Shown: one piece after another, positions 23,685 through 36,036 of the stretch | Position numbering within the stretch: the first letter of the stretch is position 1 | How the letters are laid out: the number at the start of each line of letters is the position of its first letter | From: Proteles cristata cristata | Taxonomy: Eukaryota > Chordata > Mammalia > Carnivora > Hyaenidae | DNA length: 64,000 nucleotides | Direction of reading: 5' to 3' | Assembly (NCBI GenBank): GCA_017311185.1 | Contig: JAESUZ010003902.1 | Coordinates: 1,302,001-1,366,000, forward strand | Notes under the pieces: generated by a model | The model's input: only the letters and a program-made list of their open reading frames with translations | What the model was told of the DNA's origin: nothing | Databases searched by the model: none | Position numbers and translations under genes: made by a program

Positions 23685-23775
23685 CTTGGGTCTTGGTCTT
23701 GCTCACTGCTAGATCCCTGCCACCGAGCTCAGTGTTCAGCGCTCAGTAAACGATTCCAGAATTTATGAATAACAG
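23685..23775 (+). mobile_element. L2/MIR-type 3' terminal fragment
   Basis: Ends 'gctcagtgttcagcgctcagtaaacga', the common 3' core of these elements. Too short to assign firmly. Confidence 0.45.
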
Positions 23776-23957
23776 GTGGCAGGAAATGTTCCTTGCAATG
23801 CGCTTTGCAGCGGCAGGACGGATTCAAAGCCAAATAGCTCTTCTCTCCTCCGTCCCGGAGCTGTCGGGAGGCCTCAGTCGCTGTCTCCTCCTCTGCTCCC
23901 ACACCCCCACCCTTGGCTGGGGTCGGGTCCCTTCAGGGCAGCTAATGCTATGGAAAG

Positions 23958-24078
23958 GGAGTGGACGCTGGAGCCAGATTGCGGGGGCTCAAATCCTGGC
24001 CCCAGCTCCTTCTACTGTGTGACCTTGAGCAGGTTGATGATTTCCCCGAGACACATCATCGGATCAACAGAAATAATC
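23958..24078 (+). mobile_element. MIR SINE fragment
   Basis: 'gctcaaatcctggccccagc' and 'tactgtgtgaccttgagcag' match the MIR core. Confidence 0.65.
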
Positions 24079-24084
24079 TCTTCT

Positions 24085-24440
24085 TCCTTCAACAAATATT
24101 TATTGAGCACCTACTAGGTGCCCAGCACTGGCATGAATGCTGCAGGCACTCAGAGGAGCAGAGCACAAAAGAAAAGGCAAACACACATCCTTAACAACCG
24201 TTTATAAAGCCTTATAAATTGTGATCGACCTACGGAAGGGAAGGAAGTGGTTTCGGAGAGAGAACGGTGGGGAGCATGGTGTGGAGATGGTCAGGGGCCC
24301 CAAGGGGGGAAACACCACACAGGATTTGGGAGATTGTACAACGGCAGAGGGGTGGAAGAACATTCCGGGCGGAGGGTGCAGCAAAGACCCAGGTGAGCAA
24401 GAGTGGTTGGGGGGTCTGAATCGGCAGTGTGGATGGCTGG
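24085..24440 (-). mobile_element. L2 LINE fragment
   Basis: 'caacaaatatttattgagc' and 'acctactaggtgcccagc' at the start, then decayed L2. Confidence 0.65.
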
Positions 24441-25020
24441 CATATGGGAGGAGCTCAGTTCATGTGCCTCCCTTTCCCTCCTCCCTGCTTCCGATTCTTA
24501 GTGGGTCTGAGGGGGCAGGGCAGTGATTGCCCCCGACAGGAGGTGCCAGCCCTGTCACCTGGCACCGGCTGGAATGCCAGGGAGGGAAGCTGAACCTCTG
24601 GGGACAGGACTGGGCTCTGCATCCCCGCCATCTGTCTGGTGAGGGGGTCAGATTCGGGCCCCGAGGGCACTGCAGGCTCACAGAGTCTGGGCAGGGTCTG
24701 AGGGCGGGCCTGTTAGGCAGTCTGTCCTTGAGAGCGTTCAGATGTCCGTGCGTCTCCAGACCAGGCGCACATGTGCAACCTGTTTGCTTTTACTTTGTGA
24801 CACCCGCCCCCAATCCAGCAACACACCCCGCTTCCTTCCACTTTGGTCTGGAGCCAAATTCCTTCCAGTAACTTATGATTTGTCTGTTCTGTCTCCATCC
24901 TATGCTCTGAATTTGCCTGTTTGCCTATTCTCATTTCTCCTTCCCTCAATGCTCATTTAATGTATATGTTGTTTGATGCTGCCTTGGATTCTTGACTTGA
25001 ATGTGGTAGGAGAGATTGGG

Positions 25021-25100
25021 TAGGAAGGAAGGAAGGAAGGAGGGAAGGAAGAGAAGGAAGAAGGGAGGGAGGGAAGGAGAAAGGAAAGAAGAAGAGACAG
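25021..25100. repeat. GGAA/GAAG microsatellite
   Basis: Starts as (GGAA)n, then drifts into GGGA and GAGA variants. Confidence 0.9.
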
Positions 25101-26164
25101 ACACAGAGCGGAAGAGTGATTGAGAAATGGAGACGCAGGAAAGAGTTTATTGTAGCCCCCACCTCAGGGACCTTCCAAGGAATCCAAAGGCCCAGCTGAG
25201 ATGGGCCACTGCCTGGATCTCTCACTCTGGGGGAGCCTGTTCTGGGCTCCTGGAGATGCGAGGCAAAACAGGAGAGACAGAAGTCCCGGGGACACACAGC
25301 TCCCGTATTTTAATGTCCAGGGTGTCTCGAAGACACTACTGGGCTGCGGCAGCATGTGCTGCCCCCACGGCCACAGGGTCACCCACGCCCCCCCACCCCC
25401 CCACCCCCGAGCTGGCTCAGCATTCCTGGACCAGCAGCAGATTCCTGAGCAGACTCCTGATTCCAGGAGTGGGTGGGCAGCCTGGGCTGGGCGTGGGCAC
25501 AGTAAGCTGTGGACTGAGCCTCTGTGGCCCTGTCCCCACCTGCCCTGTGCCCAGCAGGGCCACTGAGGGGCCAGCATCTCACCTCTACATCTGGCCTCTG
25601 ATCCTGATGCTCCAAGGCTCACCTCCAACAGCTGGCCTCTAGGGATCCCATATAAGCTCTCCCTTCTGGGTCCCTCTGCCAGCTCTGCCCTCTCAAGGCT
25701 CACTTCTGACCTCTGATCCTTGAAGCTCCTCTCTGACATCATACTCCCCAAAACACACCTCCTCCTGAGGTCCACTTCCAAACTCTGACTTACCCCTACC
25801 CACTGCGCTTTCTTACCCCAACACCTGGTCTTGGAGGCAGACCTCCAGCCTCTCACATCCTGCGCTTACCTGGGGCCTCCCCTAGGCGCCCTGTGGGCCA
25901 ACATGGGCAGAGCCTTGTGTGATGGTGGCTCTCAACCCCTTCTCCAAGGGTCATCGCTCACAATGACTTCCGGTGACCCTGCCTTCCCAAGGTTTCCTGT
26001 GGTCCAGTAGCTGCATCCACGTAACATCAGAACAAGTGGTCCAAGGGGGCAACATTCAACATTTTCACCAACGAAGAGAAAAGAGGTGGCTTATTTTGAC
26101 CATATAATAAATTCAACCAAGTGGTCAATAAGTATTGAACGGAATTGACCTGAATAATCTAATA

Positions 26165-26385
26165 ATAGCCAGAGCTTCTGTTTATTGAGGACTAATAGGT
26201 CTGATGTGTCAATTACATTTTCATCTAATTCCCATAGTGACCTCCTGGAGAAGTGCTATCATTTCTCTTTTCTTACAGGTGGGAAAATTGGGGTTCAGAG
26301 AGGTCATGGGACTTGCCCAAAGACACACAGCTGGAAGACAGAGGAGCCAGGATTTGAACCAACCAGTTAGTGTAGTACAGTGTCC
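26165..26385 (-). mobile_element. MIR SINE
   Basis: 'ggggttcagagaggtcatgg', 'cttgcccaaagacacacagc' and 'ccaggatttgaaccaacc': clear reverse MIR. Confidence 0.85.
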
Positions 26386-26695
26386 ATGTCCTTCACTCAA
26401 CTCGTAACTTTATTTCCTCTCATTTGAGCCTCATTTTTTTTTCCCCAGCTGTAGAAGGAGAATAACGATGGTACCAACCTCATGGCCCAGCATGCGGTAA
26501 CTGGAATTTCTCTGGGCTCTTGAAATGACAGGGGATGAGGGTGATGTTCTCTTAGTCTTTGATGCCAAGACCGGACTGGGTGCTGATGGCCTCTGGGTCC
26601 CCAGGGACCCCACGCACCTTGCCTGGAACATGCCTTTCCTTGGGAACAGCTGCACTAGCCTTCTCCAATGGCCCCCTTTGGGTGGGTTTTCTTTC

Positions 26696-26921
26696 TTTTT
26701 TTTTTCTTTTAAATGTTTTATTTATTTCTAAGAGAGAGAGAGAGAGACAGTGTGAGCAGGGGAGGGTCAGAGAGAGAGGGAGTCACAGACTGAAACAGGC
26801 TCCAGGCTCTGAGCTGGCAGTCAGCACAGAGCCCGACGCGGGGCTCGAACCCACGAACCGCGAGATCATGACCTAAGTGAAAGTCGGACGCTTAACCGAC
26901 TAAGCCACCCAGGCACCCCAA
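26696..26921 (-). mobile_element. SINEC_Fc-type SINE, young subfamily
   Basis: Reverse-oriented full copy with a perfect 16-bp TSD 'gggtgggttttctttc' (26680-26695 and 26922-26937). Differs by only about five changes over roughly 180 bp from the copy at 62921-63130 and shares its diagnostic 'gtcacagactgaaacagg'. Confidence 0.95.
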
Positions 26922-27457
26922 GGGTGGGTTTTCTTTCAAGAGCCACTCTGTGCCTGGACGATATTCCTTGTGAAATGCTGTTTATCCCAGAGCACCGAAG
27001 AGCAGGGCTGCCTGCAGACTAAGAGCCGGCCCACTAATCCACGAGCACTGACAGCTCTCTGCACTCCCGCCGCCCCTGCACTTCTCGGAAATGCTTTTTA
27101 AGTGGCACATATGCTTATGCAGCCCCTGTGCCAACAAGGTACCAGGGCTGTGCACAGTCTGACTTGCAGCTACCCGGAGATGCAGGGGCAGCCTTCGTGG
27201 GCCCGGGTGGTGCAAACACTTAGGGTAGAGGTCCTGAGGTGGGGAGTCAGGTCCTAGATCACACAGGGAGCCCTGCTGACCAGCTGATATCCACGGGTAC
27301 TGAGAGGCTCCACTTTGCCCAAATTCCTCCCCAATCCCAGTCCCATCCAGTGCTTAACGTCCCTCCACCCTCCCCACCTGTGTTTGCGCCCTTACAGTAA
27401 AGGGCTTAGTCTCAGAAGGCAGGTCAGAATACAAATGTGGTATCTAAAATGGGTGAG

Positions 27458-27684
27458 GGGCACCTGGGTGGCTCAGTCGGTTGGATGTCCGACTTCAGCC
27501 CTGGTCATGGATTTCAGGGTTCGTGAGTTCAAGCCCCGCATCAGGCTCTGTGCTGACAGTTCAGAGCCTGGAGCCTGCTTCAGATTCTGTCTCTTTCCCT
27601 CTTGCCCCCCCGCCCCCCGCCACCTCCCGCCACTTCCACTCTGTCTGTCAAAAATACACAAACATTAAAAATAAATAAATAAAT
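27458..27684 (+). mobile_element. SINEC_Fc-type SINE
   Basis: Full copy with TSD 'aaaatgngtgag' (27446-27457 and 27685-27696, one mismatch). The CT-rich middle has become C-rich ('cccgccccccgcc'). Confidence 0.93.
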
Positions 27685-28324
27685 AAAATGCGTGAGATTA
27701 GTAAAGCAGGACCTGGACTGGACCTGAGTCCCACTGAGGGAAGCACGGAAGCAGGGCCCTGAGCCCTACTTTACAGTCAGAGGTGACCCAAGCGTCAGCA
27801 TAGCCTGAGTCACCCTCCCACCAGCCGATGACCCGGCATGAAGATGCTGGCCTCACCTCTCATCTGGAGCCTGTGGTGGAATCCATCTCAAAGAGCATTG
27901 GGAAGACCCCACGGGAGAACGGCCATCAGGTGTCTGTCTCCCCCTAAGTGACCAGCAGCAGGCTGGACTTGGGGATGTGGAATTCACACTCCACCTGCCT
28001 GAGACCCAGGAGTGCCTGACCTCTGGTTTTGTTAGATGGAGTCCTTGAGCATCGGAGCGAGGGAGGACCCCTCTCTCCACCCTGAGATCTGCAGGCTCAA
28101 CCCTCTCATTGTGCAGAGAGGTACCTGGGGGCCTGGACAGGATGAGGGCTCTCCCCAGGCCCTGCAAAGTGCCGGAACATGGCCTGGACCTTCTGCTTCC
28201 TCTGTTTACAGGCAGAAGGCATGGTTCTGGGGTTAGGCAGGGAGGTTATCCGAGAGGGACCTGGGACCCCAGAGGAGCTGCCCGAGGAATTCAGGGATCT
28301 GGCGACTTGTTGGGGGCCCTGCCT

Positions 28325-28525
28325 CCAACGACGAGCTTTCCAGGCAATCTCAGTAAGTAGTTCTGCCTTCATTATTCCAGTTAGCCTCCAAGGAAATAAA
28401 AATATTTCATTCCTTTGACACGGTTCTTGTGCTATTTTGCTTTTACAACCATTCCCTTTTAAGTGCATTTAGTTTTAAGCTCCTCAAATCCTTTTTAAGG
28501 ACATGGGGATAAGACTGCAATGAAT
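28325..28525. promoter_or_regulatory. candidate conserved non-coding element
   Basis: Unique AT-rich stretch ('cttcattattccagttagc', 'aataaaaatatttcattcc', 'gtgcatttagttttaagc') with no repeat signature. Confidence 0.3.
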
Positions 28526-29204
28526 GAAGCAATAAATAGAGAAATCTGAAGGGTTGCGAGTTTCCTCTTCTTCCCTGCTTTGCCCCTTGCTCTCCCCAGA
28601 GCTTGACTGGGTGGCCTGACCCCCACCAGATCTGGGCCAATCCCTGCAGGCAGGGGATCGAAGTTTACCCCAGGGTGCATGGCTCTATCTGTATATCTGG
28701 GCACGGGGCCCGTCTGGCTGCTCAGCCTGGGACAGGTCCTGGCCCGCTCCAGGCCACCCCTGGACCTTAGATCTCGTTTCTTGGACCCCTGCTTGGTGTC
28801 CGTCAGTGTCAGATTCTTTGGAAGCAGAGCATGAGATGGGGATCTGAGGGGGCACTGTGGGTTGAGGGAATGCCCTCCAGGGAGGGGCCCAGCTTTAGAC
28901 TGATCTTGCACCCAGCTCTGGAGCACAGATAGCATTGAAGCTTGGACCCATCTTAAGGACATGGGGAGGCCTCTCACATCCACATTGTAGGTCATTGGCT
29001 GTGAGCTGCTCCAGGTGCTGGGGGATGGGGAACATAGCCTCATGGGTGAGGAAGCACCTGTAAAGTGGATGGCTGGAAGCCATTACCAGCAAATACTCAC
29101 GGACGCAGAGGAATGAGTGCACCTTCTGGGCGAAGGCGAGCCGGGCAGGGAAGCTACTTCACCTACAGTGGCCCAGCCTCTCTGGAACAGGCCTCTGTCT
29201 CCCT

Positions 29205-29430
29205 CTTGCTAGGCTTCTACTTATGCCTGATGGAGGTCTCGCTGTGGGCTAACCCCTGTGCTGAACATTTTATATCCATTTCACTGCATTTTTATAAGAC
29301 ACTCACAAGGCACAGCTTCTGAACACTTATTTACTGAGGAGGCTCAGAGAGGTTGAGTTAGTAATCCAAGGTCACACAGCTGCTGGAGGGTAGAACTAGG
29401 ATTCCAATTTAATTTCCGGAGACCTTACAG
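29205..29430 (-). mobile_element. MIR SINE
   Basis: 'ggctcagagaggttgagtta', 'ccaaggtcacacagctgctg' in reverse MIR order. Confidence 0.85.
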
Positions 29431-30514
29431 GTACTGTGTTCTAGTCCCTGCGCTGGTTAGGTCTGCGGGATTCTGCTTTGTGGGACCTTCCCAATCTCCT
29501 GCAGCCCAATGGCTTGGGATCTTCTGAATAGTTTCCCCTCTGGGTGGCTGGCTCTCTGCACACTATCCTCTCCCACAGAAGAAGGGTTCCCTCCCCTTCA
29601 CCCCGTGCAGCCTCACCTATCTGCCCTATGATCCCATCTCCACTGTCTCCAGAGCCCCACGTTCTGCCAGGAGCAGGAAATACCTAACTTGCCCACAAAT
29701 GACATCTCTCTGGGGAGGGATCTGGGTCTGTCACCACCGTCTTTGTGAGCAGGCACCTCCATCAACATAGATCTTCCTAAAGACAACAGACATTTATCCC
29801 TGACAGCCGGAGGGACAGCTGAAATCAGATGCTGGAGGCCTGGATTTCATGTTGTCAACAAATTGACGAGGGCTCTTCCATCAGTGAGCGGAAGGGGGCC
29901 GGAGGAGAGAGCTGGGGAGTCCATCAGGGATAGCCTGTCCTTGGCCGGAGCCATCTCTGCTGGGTCAGGGCTGAGCTTTGGCCGCAGGGGCAGCGGGGTG
30001 GCTCACGGGACTCGTGACGGAAATGAAGGAGGGACTGTGGAATCGTGAGCCCAGCGTCAGCTGGCTCTGGGTCTAGAAAAGCCAACTGCGCCTGGGGGCA
30101 GAAAAGGGATAGTAACAAACATGGCAGAAGGCATTACTGGTGCTGGCTAATGTCATCCTTTGCTCCAGCCCAGCTACGTGGGAGACACACTACTAATGTG
30201 CTTGCAGTTGAGCACAGTGATGCATCCGGTCTATGAGATGCCAGTGGGAGGAATGTGTGTCACTTTTAGGTTAAGGTCATCAAAAGCACTTAAATGATTC
30301 TTCCATCCATCTATTCCTCTGCTGAAACAATTACAGAGAAGAAGGCCTTCTCTATGACTGTAATGGTGTTTGAGCTACACCATTGAGTTAGCCTGGATCG
30401 GCGATTTTCACAAGAGGGCGGCCGTCTCAGAGGGCAGCTGGACCACAGAGAAGGAAACACTGTGGTGTTGAGTCACCAAGCCGTTGGGGCTGTTTATTGT
30501 CCCAGCATAGCCCA

Positions 30515-30735
30515 GCCTGGCCTGACTAACACATTTATGATCACCTACTGCATACCAACTACGAGGTAAGTGGATCCTCTCACTAAATCCTGCAGCTGGC
30601 CCTCCAGGAAGGACCCGTTATTAACTGCATCTGATGGATGAGGAAACAGAGGCAGGGAGGGATTAAGCGACTTCTGCAAGCTGTCATATAGCTAGTAGTT
30701 GGCAACTGGAAGTCAGGCCCGGCCCTGTGTGATTC
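30515..30735 (-). mobile_element. MIR SINE
   Basis: 'gatgaggaaacagaggcagg', 'agggattaagcgac' and 'tagctagtagttggcaactgg': reverse MIR. Confidence 0.8.
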
Positions 30736-31439
30736 AAGAGCTGAAATTCTTCACACCAAAGTTCCAGGGAAGCCACTTTAATTTTTCTGTCCCTCCCAGG
30801 CTCAGGCACCAGGTCTTGGTAGGACCCAGGGGAGCGTGAGAAAGCTGTCCTCTGAGTGTCACAATCTTCAGCGGAGTTCCTAACTGGGGTCCGTAGCGGG
30901 GCACATGCACGCCTGCCTCTGTTCCCTCGCGTTAGCGGTCTGGCGGAGGCACCAGCCATGCTGAGTGTGGAGGCTGGACTGAGTAGTGTGCGTATGTGCA
31001 GGTGTGAGTGTGGCGGCGGGGGGGTGGGGGCGCGGAATGTGTTCGGTAAGCAGACTGGCCTGCCTAGTCAGATGGAGGAGGCAGTGTGCTGAAGGGGAGG
31101 GTGTCCCCCAGGCCAGAGAGCAAATGGAGCCCCTCCCTCCACCCCGGCTTCTACTGGTGAAGTGGAGGTGTTGGGTTTACTGGGGGTTATGGGTCTGCCC
31201 TATATCTGTCAATCCTTTCCAAGGAGACCCGGTCCCCTGACCTTTTGTTCAAGAGGCAGGATACAAGTGTACCTCTTCCTGTGTCTCGGACTATGGGGTG
31301 GCACTCATGACAAGTCTCTTTGTGGACTGTGGCCCCACCTCCAGTCCTTGAGGGCAGCGAGCCACAGTGTGCGGCTCAGTTTCAGCTTCTGATGAATGGA
31401 GGGCTGGGCCCTGAGCTGGGGGGAAGACAAGCATGTGGA

Positions 31440-31610
31440 ACAGAAAGAGGCAGACAGATGTGGGATTAAATCCAGCTTTGACTACTTGTCCCCGAGTGAC
31501 CTTGAAAAAGTCTCCTGATTTCCCATCATCCATCTCTTCATCTGATAAGTAGGAACAATCACTTCTCCCTCGAAGGCAGCTCGTGAGGACTAACTGGCTG
31601 GTTAAGTTTT
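31440..31610 (+). mobile_element. MIR SINE
   Basis: 'ggattaaatccagctttgac', 'gagtgaccttgaaaaagtc' and 'cttcatctgataagtaggaa' in MIR order. Confidence 0.75.
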
Positions 31611-31849
31611 TTCTCCCTCCCTCCTTTCCTCCCCTTTCCAGAACATTCCCTCCAGCAGCGCCTGGGCCAGGCCACAGGTCCTGTCTGGCTGGAGGGCTCA
31701 CCTCAGCAGACTGGGCCACGGAGGAGGCTTGTCCCAGCGGGGCACCTGGGGCCCGTGCAGGTGGCCCTGACTTCATCCGGAAAAGAAGGATCAAGTTGAA
31801 CATCGAGTACCCCCAGCATCTCCCAGCATTATGTTCCCAGAGGGAGTTT

Positions 31850-32115
31850 GCAGGCAGAGTAATGTATGGCTCCATTTTTAGATGTTGCTGAATTCCATTT
31901 GCCGGAGATCTGTGTTTTATTGCCGTATCAGTGTTTCTAAATTGCTCTATATTTTCTTAGCTTGATGGGAATTTACAGCACCCGGATTGGAGCGAAATTG
32001 GGCTCTCCCCGCAGCTTGGAAATCACCGGGGTCGATGGCTATGGCGGCTGACTCCCCCTTGGACTGTTTCTGGTAATTATTCATAGTAAGAAGGGTCTGA
32101 ATCTGAGAAAGGACA
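31850..32115. promoter_or_regulatory. candidate conserved non-coding element
   Basis: Unique block with 'tttattgccgtatcag', 'atggctatggcggctgac' and 'ggtaattattcatag'. Bounded by GC-rich and repeat sequence. Confidence 0.3.
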
Positions 32116-32584
32116 CTCGGTGAGACATTTTTTGAAGGCGAGGCCTGGGAGGGCTGTGGCTGCTCCCTGTGGGGTCTGGGGTGCCTGGATGAGGTGGGAG
32201 GGCTGTGGCGGGAGGTGCCGAGGCAGGGATGGGTTGGCGGCTGGGGGTCTGAGGAGGGCCCAGTCTTTCCCAGGAGGCACTAGACATGAGGTCGGCAGCC
32301 AAAATCACAAGAGCAACAAAGCTGCACACCAAGCATCCCCTTGGTGGGTCTCCAAGGACTTCCACGCCTTCTCAATTCTCCTATGAGGAGCGGGGGACAG
32401 GGACGATCAGCTCCATGTCACAGATGGAGACACTGAGGGCTTGGGGACCAAGGCACACAGCAGAGCCGGGCTTAGACCCCAGGGCTGTCTGATCAAAATG
32501 GTGTTTATTCTCCCCTGCACCCGTGGTGGGTTTTGGCCCCTCTCCGTTTCCACGTGGAGGCTTGGAAGGGATGCTCTCGTTCGC

Positions 32585-32775
32585 CGAGCCTGCTATGTGA
32601 CAGGCACTGTGCTCAACATTCCTGACATCATCTCCTTTAACTCTCCCCGAGGTGGTATTACTCAGCCCACTTGAACAGGACAGCCTGGGGATGTTCGTGC
32701 ACGCCTGTGAGCTCACGCAGCGACTTGTAAGTGGCCAAGATGAGATTCAGCCCCAGAAACATCTGATTCCAAAGC
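32585..32775 (-). mobile_element. MIR SINE
   Basis: 'tgacaggcactgtgctcaac', 'catctcctttaactctc' and 'aagtggccaagatgagattc' in reverse MIR order, decayed. Confidence 0.65.
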
Positions 32776-33524
32776 TCATTTTTAGCCACCTTGCTCCACT
32801 GCTTCTGGTGACACCAGCTAACACAACGCCTGCTGCTATAGGAATGAGCACCCCGACCGTGGGGTGGGAGTCCTGATGCATTCTGGGAGTCAGATGGTGC
32901 CTGTCTGGCACTGACGTTCAGCAGGCTTCAGGCTCATTTGAGGAAGGCCAGGGTGCTCAGGCTGCACCTGCTATTGCAAATCTCCACGTCCCCTGCTCCA
33001 GCCTCCCTGGGTGATGTGGTACCCCCCGGGGCACGGGGCAGGGAGAAGATGGAGTCCCGTGGACCCGGTTGCGGGCTACAGGACGTTCTGGCCTGTGTTT
33101 CTAGCAGGTCCTGGCTGTTTGTCTCACTTGGCAGTGATTCTCTGTCTAAAAGCACGTCCGACGTTTTGTGCAATAAAGTTAATGGACTTCTCTATCTTAG
33201 AGCAGCTGAGTTCTCTTGGAGCAGATGCTGAGGGTTATGGATGTTCTAATTAGGAGGCTGCCTTTGGCACTGGCAGGGGGCGGGGTGGGGGGGCTCGTGA
33301 CGTTGCACACCCTGTGAAGAACCCTGCCAAACTGCTCTCCCAGAGTGTGCCCGGGCAGCCTCCCCGCGGCACAGGAGAGAGGCATTCCTTTCCTCTGGCG
33401 CCTCTCTTCCCTTCCAGCACCCACGTCCTCCTCATTTCCAGAAGGCACAACAGCACCAGGCGAGGTGGCCATGGCCTCCCAAGTCTGAGGACCCACAAAC
33501 AGGGTTTAGCGTTGACATCAAATA

Positions 33525-33665
33525 AAACTTACAACCAAGTTAATCTGACACATTTATTGATGTGCATAATTGTTATTGGACTGTGCCGCAATTAGGCATA
33601 AATGGTAGGTCTTTCTGTGAGCGACTATAATTAGTAATTCTCATTTTTGGCCCAGTCAAGTTTGG
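33525..33665. promoter_or_regulatory. candidate conserved non-coding element
   Basis: Unique AT-rich block with 'cataattgttattgg', 'gccgcaattaggcataaat' and 'ctataattagtaattc', several TAAT/ATTA cores within 140 bases. Confidence 0.4.
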
Positions 33666-33774
33666 ATTTTTTTTTCTACAAGTGTAGAAGTTCCCCAGTG
33701 TCTGTAGCCAGCATGGGCTCTTGACTATTTTCTGATTTGCTCGTTCATTTATTCACTTACCTGTTGAACGAATC

Positions 33775-33925
33775 TGTGCAGTGGAGGTCCCGGCCTGGAG
33801 GCCTCATTCCGATGCTTTCTGGGTGATTGTGGGTGAGTTGTTCTACTTTTCTTAGCCTCCGTTTCCATATCTGTAAAATGGGCATGAGGTCTGCTAGCAC
33901 AGTGCTGGGTCTGGAGTTGTTGCTC
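33775..33925 (+). mobile_element. MIR SINE
   Basis: 'gtttccatatctgtaaaatg' and 'agcacagtgctgggtctgg' mark a MIR. Confidence 0.65.
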
Positions 33926-34504
33926 CGTTGGCTGGAGTATATTATTATTATTATTTTATTTTTATTTTCATTTGTAATTAATGACATTGTCTCCTAGAAA
34001 AGAAAGAGACCAGCACTAAGAGCTCTCAGGCTTTTGGTCATCCAATCAGAGAGTGATTCTGAGTACAGAGCTGGCCCATCCCCTGGACTTTGCAGGGAGC
34101 TGGAGGCAGGGTGCTGTGAGAGGTCCACAGAGCCAGTGACATTTGGGTTATGGTAACTTCCCTGACCTCATTCTCACCCACCAGACCTGTCTCTGCCCCA
34201 GAGGATGCCCTATCAGAGAGTCTTCGGTCACCCAAGGCTGGATTAGGGAGAAGCTGATTGGAAGTGGAGGCTTCGGGCCAGAGGGTGCTGGACAGAGGGC
34301 AACACTCAATTGGAGGAAAACCTGGGAGCCCATGGAGTCCCGCGGAGAGTGCTTACTTTGCCAACACACTTCTCAATGGGAGAAGCGGCCTGGGAGTCGG
34401 GCTAAGCAGGCGGGGACTTCCGGGCTCTCAGCAAGGCCGGAGCTGCAGTGAGGGGCCTGGGGGAGGCCAGGGCAGGGCGCCAGGAGACGGCGAGGCGTCG
34501 GGGG

Positions 34505-34625
34505 CCCTTTGAGCTGGCGAGGCAAACAGCCCTGGGTTAGCTGCGCTGCCACTTACTCACTGGAGCTTGGGAGAGTTACTTGGCCTCTCTGAGCCTTGGG
34601 CTACTCGTCTCTACAGATGGTCACC
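34505..34625 (+). mobile_element. MIR SINE fragment
   Basis: 'ccacttactcactggagctt' and 'gttacttggcctctctgagc' are MIR core segments. Confidence 0.65.
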
Positions 34626-35194
34626 GACACGCGGTCAGCACCTCGCACGTGTCTCCTGTCCTGCCCACTTGCCCACAAACGGCCCGGTTTCCTACCGCCA
34701 TCGCTTGCATTGCTTTTGTGATGGCATGCCGGAAGCACCCGGGATTGACAACGCAGGGGCCCTCGCCTAGACCACAGGCTCGTGTACACAACCTCCGGCT
34801 CTCTCCTCCTTGAATGGGAAACCAGGCTGCATATTAGATGCTGCTCCCAGAGGTCCAAGGCAGGGGCGAGGCCTCAGTTCCTCTCCGCCTTTTCCCTTAC
34901 ATCCTGCCGGATCCTTGCAACTCACTATTCGAGGACCTCTAACTATTAAGGAACTGGGGACAGACGCCTGAGCCGGGCTAAGCCGACACTTGGGCCTTTG
35001 GAAATAAGGGGCCAGGGAAGTCTTGGGACGGAGGCAGGGCCGGGGGGCTGCTTTGGCGGGCGCCGCGTGGTCTGGGGCAGGTTGGATGCTTCGAAAGTCA
35101 TCTCCATGGGACTTCGTCATCCCAGTTCGGGTCTGGAGGCCGAGGCAGGCCGTAAATCCCCTCGGTGGAGCCGGTCCCAGCATGGGCCACCGTG

Positions 35195-35320
35195 CAGAAA
35201 GGCTTCATCAGCGCCTCATTTGCATAAGATAATGAAACCGCAGTAAAAATAGTGAAAGGAAAAATGGCCTGGCAACTTCGTTTCTATAATGACAGATGCT
35301 TCTTAAACACTCGGCTTCTG
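35195..35320. promoter_or_regulatory. candidate element with POU octamer
   Basis: Contains a perfect octamer ATTTGCAT at 35218-35225, immediately followed by 'aagataatga'. Unique sequence bounded by GC-rich DNA. Confidence 0.35.
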
Positions 35321-35992
35321 TTTCCCAAGGAAGTGCCATCAAGGCCCCGGGGGGAGCCGCGTGTCCCTGCTGCCTGATTCTCGGGACCATGACCTGTGGT
35401 GCCAGGAGCACTGGGCTCTGACCGCCTCCTGCTCCTCGCTCACTCCAGAAGAGAAGGATCCAGAGGGGCCAGAGGTGGGGAAGGGGAAGCGGCTGAAAGG
35501 CAGAGAAGGACCCCACAAAGAGCAAGGCTGACATCGGGCGTGTGCTTTCACGGAAAAGCCTTTCCTTTCTTTGTCCCGGGGGCAGCATGAGGCCCAGGAT
35601 TGGGAATCAGGGCTGTGAGTGGTCCAAGGCTACCTGCTTAATCTAAGGCGGCAAAGGGGCCTGAGGCTTGTCTCTGATTCTGAGTCCCTGTGTCCTGCCA
35701 TGGGGCACAGGAGACGGCAAGAGAGAGAGCGGGTCTAAGACCCAGAGGGTGGTGGGGAGCTGGGTGGGAGCCGGCTCGACGGGACTCAGATCCCTGCGCT
35801 CCAAATGGAGTAAGACAACCCAAGGTCAAAGGAAAGGGAGCCCTTGACATCAGGGCATAGTTTTCTGGAATGGGACTTGTGCCTAAAAAGCCCAACCAGG
35901 ATCTGCTTCTGGGTCGTCTGGCTGCATCATCACCAAGTCACCAGGGCTCTATAGTGACCGCATGAGAAACAGAAATAACAAGAGCCAACACA

Positions 35993-36034
<42 letters not shown>
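35993..36034. repeat. (GAT)n trinucleotide repeat
   Basis: About 14 nearly pure GAT units, a likely length-variable marker. Confidence 0.95.

Positions 36035-36036
<2 letters not shown>

Larger units (their letters stand above)
21810..26160. other. intergenic, repeats and unique DNA
   Basis: Contains the element candidate at 22385-22560, a second AT-rich unique patch at 22800-22960, L2 and MIR pieces and the GGAA repeat. 25110-25900 is GC-rich with a 230-residue minus-strand frame that has no recognisable domain. Confidence 0.5.
27697..31439. other. intergenic, mostly unique DNA
   Basis: Two MIRs and one element candidate are listed separately. 30465-30520 resembles the end of an LTR. Nothing else supported. 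Confidence 0.5.

Noticed and set aside
25164..25856. 230-residue minus-strand open frame
   Set aside because: GC-rich, overlaps plus-strand frames of similar length, includes the reverse of a poly-C tract, no domain seen.
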